A stretch of DNA of 64,000 nucleotides from Rikenellaceae bacterium. GTDB taxonomy: Bacteria; Bacteroidota; Bacteroidia; Bacteroidales; UBA932. Location: NCBI GenBank assembly GCA_022766385.1, contig JALEPJ010000053.1, positions 1 to 64,000 on the forward strand, given 5' to 3'. The notes under the pieces were generated by a model that saw only the letters and a program-made list of their open reading frames with translations, did not search any database and was not told where the DNA came from. Positions 61,420 through 64,000 of this stretch are shown here, piece by piece (position 1 is the stretch's first letter; each line of letters starts with the position of its first letter). The position numbers and the translations under genes were made by a program.

Positions 61420-61455
61420 CTTGATGAAAAGAGTAAACAAAAAAACAACAAAACA

Positions 61456-62274
61456 ATGTCAAGAACAAATTTCCAGGAATTGCTTGATGCAGGTGTTCAC
61501 TTCGGTCACTTGGCCAGAAAGTGGAATCCTCGTATGGCTCCTTATATCTTCGATCAGAAGAACGGAATCCATATCATTGACCTGCACAAGAGCATCGTCA
61601 AGATAGACGAGGCTGCTGAGGAGATGAAGGAGCTTGCAAAGTCAGGCCGCAAGATTCTCTTCGTAGCTACAAAGAAACAGGCAAAGGACATCGTTTCAGA
61701 GAAGGCAGCTTCAGTCAATATGCCTTCTATTACTGAAAGATGGGCAGGTGGTATGCTTACCAACTTCCCTACAGTCCGCAAGGCCATCAAGAAGATGAGT
61801 ACCATCGACAAGATGAAGGAGGATGGTACCTTCGACAAACTCGCCAAGAGAGAGCGTCTTCAGGTAGACCGTCAGAGAGCAAAGTTGGAGAAGAACCTCG
61901 GCTCTATCAGAGATATGAGCCGTCTCCCTTCAGCACTTTTCGTTATCGACGTCCAGAAAGAGGCAAATGCCATCAAAGAGGCTAACCGTCTCAACATTCC
62001 GGTTTTCGCTATGGTTGATACTTGTTGCGATCCTACACCGATTGATTACGTAATTCCGGCAAATGATGACGCTGCAAAGTCTATTGAATGCATTATGAAT
62101 ATTCTTTGCAAGGCCATTCAGGAGGGATTGGACGAAAGAAAGCTCGAGAAGGACAAGGAAGCTGCAGAGGAAGAGGCAGCTGTTAAGCCTACAGGAAAGA
62201 AGCTCCGTGCCCGCAAGGGTGCCAAGCCAGTTGACGTAGAGGCTGAATCAGAGGCAGCAGCGAGCGCAGAATAA
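61456..62274 (+). CDS. rpsB: Ribosomal protein S2
   Basis: A 272-residue small-subunit protein with NFQELLDAGVHFGHLARKWNPRMAPYIF at the N-terminus and VIDVQKEANAIKEANRLNIPVFAMVDTCCDP in the second half. An acidic and alanine-rich tail of about 45 residues follows the conserved part, as in other Bacteroidota. It precedes tsf. Confidence 0.98.
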   Translation: MSRTNFQELLDAGVHFGHLARKWNPRMAPYIFDQKNGIHIIDLHKSIVKIDEAAEEMKELAKSGRKILFVATKKQAKDIVSEKAASVNMPSITERWAGGMLTNFPTVRKAIKKMSTIDKMKEDGTFDKLAKRERLQVDRQRAKLEKNLGSIRDMSRLPSALFVIDVQKEANAIKEANRLNIPVFAMVDTCCDPTPIDYVIPANDDAAKSIECIMNILCKAIQEGLDERKLEKDKEAAEEEAAVKPTGKKLRARKGAKPVDVEAESEAAASAE

Positions 62275-62294
62275 TAGCTCTGTCCAAAAATAAT

Positions 62295-62342
62295 GGCCTG
62301 TGCGTACTTTTGCCTGAAACAAAAGTCTGCATAGGCCTTTTT
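62295..62342 (+). terminator. Terminator between rpsB and tsf
   Basis: GGCCTGTGCGTACTTTTG pairs with CAAAAGTCTGCATAGGCC with wobbles and a mismatch around a short loop, followed by T residues. The left arm includes TACTTTTG (62305-62312), which also fits the -7 promoter box, so a tsf promoter may be embedded. Confidence 0.85.
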
Positions 62343-62370
62343 ACATTAACAGAATTAAAAAATCAAAGAT

Positions 62371-63369
62371 ATGGCAGAAATTAAAGCAGCTGACGTAATG
62401 AAACTGCGCAAGATGACCAGCGCAGGTATGATGGATTGCAAGAAGGCCCTCACTGAGGCTGACGGCGACTTCAACAAGGCAATGGACATCATCCGCGAGA
62501 AGGGCAAGCTCGTTGCAGCCAAGAGAGCTGACCGCGAGACTTCAGAGGGCGCAGTCAAGGCTAGAATCAATGGCAATAGGGGTATCCTCGTTTGCCTTGG
62601 TTGCGAGACTGACTTCGTTTCAAGAAACGAGGCTTTCCAGGCTCTTGCAGAGGCTATCGCAGATGTAGCTATCGCCAACTTCCCGGCAGACCTCGAGGCC
62701 CTCAAGGCTTGCAAGATGGCTGATGGCCAGACCGTAGCTGAGGCTGTTGAGGCTCAGACCGGTAAGACCGGTGAGAAGCACGTTCTCGCTTCTTACTCAT
62801 CTATCGAGGCTCCATACATCAAGGAGTATGTTCACAAGGTCAATGGAAAGCTCGGCGCTATCGTAGGATTCAACAAAGAGATTGACGAGAATGTTGCCAA
62901 GGGTATGGCTATGCAGGTGGCTTCAATGAATCCTGTTGCTATTTCAGCAGAGGATTGCCCTGCAGAGGTCGTTGAAAACGAGCTCAAGGTCGCTACTGAG
63001 AAGACCAAGGAGGAACTCGTGAAGAAGGCTGTAGATGCAGCACTCTCAAAGGCAGGCATCAACCCTGCACACGTTGACAGTGAAGCTCACATCGAGTCAA
63101 ATACATCAAAGGGCTGGCTCACTCCTGAGCAGGCTGACCAGGCTCGTCAGATTATCAAGACCGTAGGTGAGGAGAAGGCAGCAAACCTTCCTATGCAGAT
63201 GGTTGAAAATATCGCTAAGGGACGTCTCCAGAAGTTCTTCAAGGAGCAGACCCTTCTCGAGCAGGAGTACACTATGTCTGACGACAAGAAGAGTGTAAAG
63301 GCTGTTCTCGCCGCTGCTGACAAGGATGCTAAGATTGTAGCTTTCAAGAGATTCTCTCTTAACGACTAA
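62371..63369 (+). CDS. tsf: Elongation factor Ts
   Basis: A 332-residue nucleotide exchange factor for EF-Tu. It has the N-terminal UBA-like domain (KLRKMTSAGMMDCKKALTEADGD), the core CLGCETDFVSRNEAF that inserts into EF-Tu, and a two-part dimerisation region longer than in E. coli, as usual in Bacteroidota. It follows rpsB across a terminator-like hairpin. Confidence 0.98.
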   Translation: MAEIKAADVMKLRKMTSAGMMDCKKALTEADGDFNKAMDIIREKGKLVAAKRADRETSEGAVKARINGNRGILVCLGCETDFVSRNEAFQALAEAIADVAIANFPADLEALKACKMADGQTVAEAVEAQTGKTGEKHVLASYSSIEAPYIKEYVHKVNGKLGAIVGFNKEIDENVAKGMAMQVASMNPVAISAEDCPAEVVENELKVATEKTKEELVKKAVDAALSKAGINPAHVDSEAHIESNTSKGWLTPEQADQARQIIKTVGEEKAANLPMQMVENIAKGRLQKFFKEQTLLEQEYTMSDDKKSVKAVLAAADKDAKIVAFKRFSLND

Positions 63370-63396
63370 TATCAGCATCATAAACGATATCAAGGG

Positions 63397-63441
63397 GCTG
63401 ACCGGAAGTCTATTGGCTTTGAGGTCAGTTTCTTTTTTTAT
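63397..63441 (+). terminator. Terminator of tsf
   Basis: CTGACC pairs with GGTCAG around a 19-base loop and is followed by TTTCTTTTTTT. Confidence 0.75.
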
Positions 63442-63488
63442 TGTCTGGGCGCGGGGATCCATCTGACTGGCATCCCTTCTGGCTGAGC

Positions 63489-63595
63489 GTGGAAGATAAG
63501 TTCCTGATACTCAGCAAGATAAGCCTTTGTCTATAGGAAATTTTACCCATAGGTAAATGCTTAAAGTACTGATACACAACGCGTTAAGCCCCATG
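63489..63595 (+). repeat. 107-bp palindromic element, copy D
   Basis: Ends GTGGAAGATAAG and GTTAAGCCCCATG; central arms TTTGTCTATAGG and ACCCATAGGTAAA. The most diverged copy, but the length and all sub-blocks are kept (CTGATACTCAG and CTGATACACAA on either side of the hairpin). It lies in the 535-base gap after tsf. The rest of that gap (63596-63860) is GC-rich at first, with no feature I can name. Confidence 0.82.
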
Positions 63596-63861
63596 GCGAG
63601 GATGCTGCGGAGACAGCGCTGCAGAAACCGGCATCCCCCACAGCCAGCATCTGGGCTGCTGTGAGAGGAAATTGCACTCATCAGATAGGAGGTAAGGAAC
63701 TCACGGGAGCGATGCTTGTCGCCGGTTTTCGCGGAGTCCCGGCGAATACCTTTCCGCCTTTCCCTGTCTTATTGTACAAAATCAGTAATTAATGTATAAA
63801 ACCGAAAGCCTAATAACGCTTTTTTGCACGTTAAGCAAATAGGAATTGAACCTCTTTTTTA

Positions 63862-63869
63862 TAGATTTG
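63862..63869 (+). promoter_or_regulatory. Promoter -7 box of the last gene
   Basis: TAGATTTG matches TAnnTTTG and lies 35 bases before the ATG at 63905. Confidence 0.6.
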
Positions 63870-63904
63870 CATATCAATTGACACAACTAATCCAAATTAA
63901 AAAC

Positions 63905-64000
63905 ATGAAACGTTTAAGCGCAATTTTCCTCGGCCTTGCACTTCTTGCAGGCTCAGCAAATGCTCAGGAGCTCGCCAACTTCAGCCGCGGTGCTGCTCAA
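63905..64000 (+). CDS. Start of a secreted protein gene (truncated by window end)
   Basis: Only the first 32 residues are present: a signal peptide MKRLSAIFLGLALLAGSANA followed by QELANFSRGAAQ. The frame is open to the window edge. The family cannot be recognised from this much sequence. Confidence 0.75.
   Translation, partial: MKRLSAIFLGLALLAGSANAQELANFSRGAAQ

Noticed and set aside
1..64000. Insertion sequences, prophage or toxin-antitoxin modules
   Set aside because: I found no transposase, integrase, phage structural or paired toxin-antitoxin genes in any frame.

Overview
The window comes from a member of the Bacteroidota, most likely order Bacteroidales; I cannot assign a genus. The evidence is the repeated promoter box TAnnTTTG (often with TTTG or TTG about 19-20 bases upstream), starts without obvious Shine-Dalgarno sequences, the gliding-motility lipoprotein gene gldH, BACON-domain lipoproteins, Oar-like TonB-dependent receptors, DUF4271 and DUF2723 membrane proteins, and the local order SUI1-DUF4271-hemD-rnpA-yidD. 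Almost all genes are intact and ordinary in base use. The exception is an AT-rich island at about 15.7-17.9 kb.

Layout. 0-5 kb: tRNA-Gln and tRNA-Met on the minus strand, then a plus-strand set of a DUF937-like protein, an M48 lipoprotein protease and a Tricorn-type S41 protease. 5-7.6 kb: a minus-strand cluster SUI1, DUF4271, hemD, rnpA, yidD, divergent from a large DUF2723 membrane protein. 10.7-15.3 kb: an rRNA-type methyltransferase, pgk, lgt and a thioredoxin-fold lipoprotein. 15.3-18.5 kb: two copies of a 107-bp palindromic element with tandem repeats, enclosing an AT-rich island with a frameshifted C10 protease, a small outer-membrane protein and a decayed fragment of that protein's 3' end. 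18.5-24.4 kb: a TolC/adaptor/RND pump operon ending in a small PII-like gene. 24.5-31.6 kb: trxA, an outer-membrane barrel protein, polyprenyl synthase, DNA polymerase III delta-prime-like subunit, ricT-like PSP1 protein, gldH, trmB, smpB and miaA, tightly packed with overlaps. 31.6-33.1 kb: metK on the minus strand behind a SAM-II-class riboswitch and a terminator.

33.2-53.6 kb is the most distinctive accessory block: three Oar-like TonB-dependent receptors, a lipoprotein with BACON and OB-fold-like domains, two tandem TPR-containing sensor kinases without response regulators, a BACON-domain DNA/RNA non-specific endonuclease lipoprotein and an M3 peptidase lipoprotein. I propose a surface system that degrades and imports an extracellular polymer, possibly nucleic acid with protein. 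This is inference from domain content and order. 53.7-58.2 kb: gpmI, a type I mannose-6-phosphate isomerase and a GH51 arabinofuranosidase. 58.2-63.4 kb: frr and pyrH (minus), a lone succinate dehydrogenase/fumarate reductase cytochrome b gene, then rplM, rpsI, rpsB and tsf with structured leaders. The window ends in the start of a secreted-protein gene.

The features I find least explained are a dispersed palindromic element, exactly 107 bp in all four copies and often carrying 27-bp and 24-bp tandem repeats; a 14-bp tandem duplication that alone breaks the C10 protease frame; and a structured leader, apparently undescribed to my knowledge, between rpsI and rpsB.
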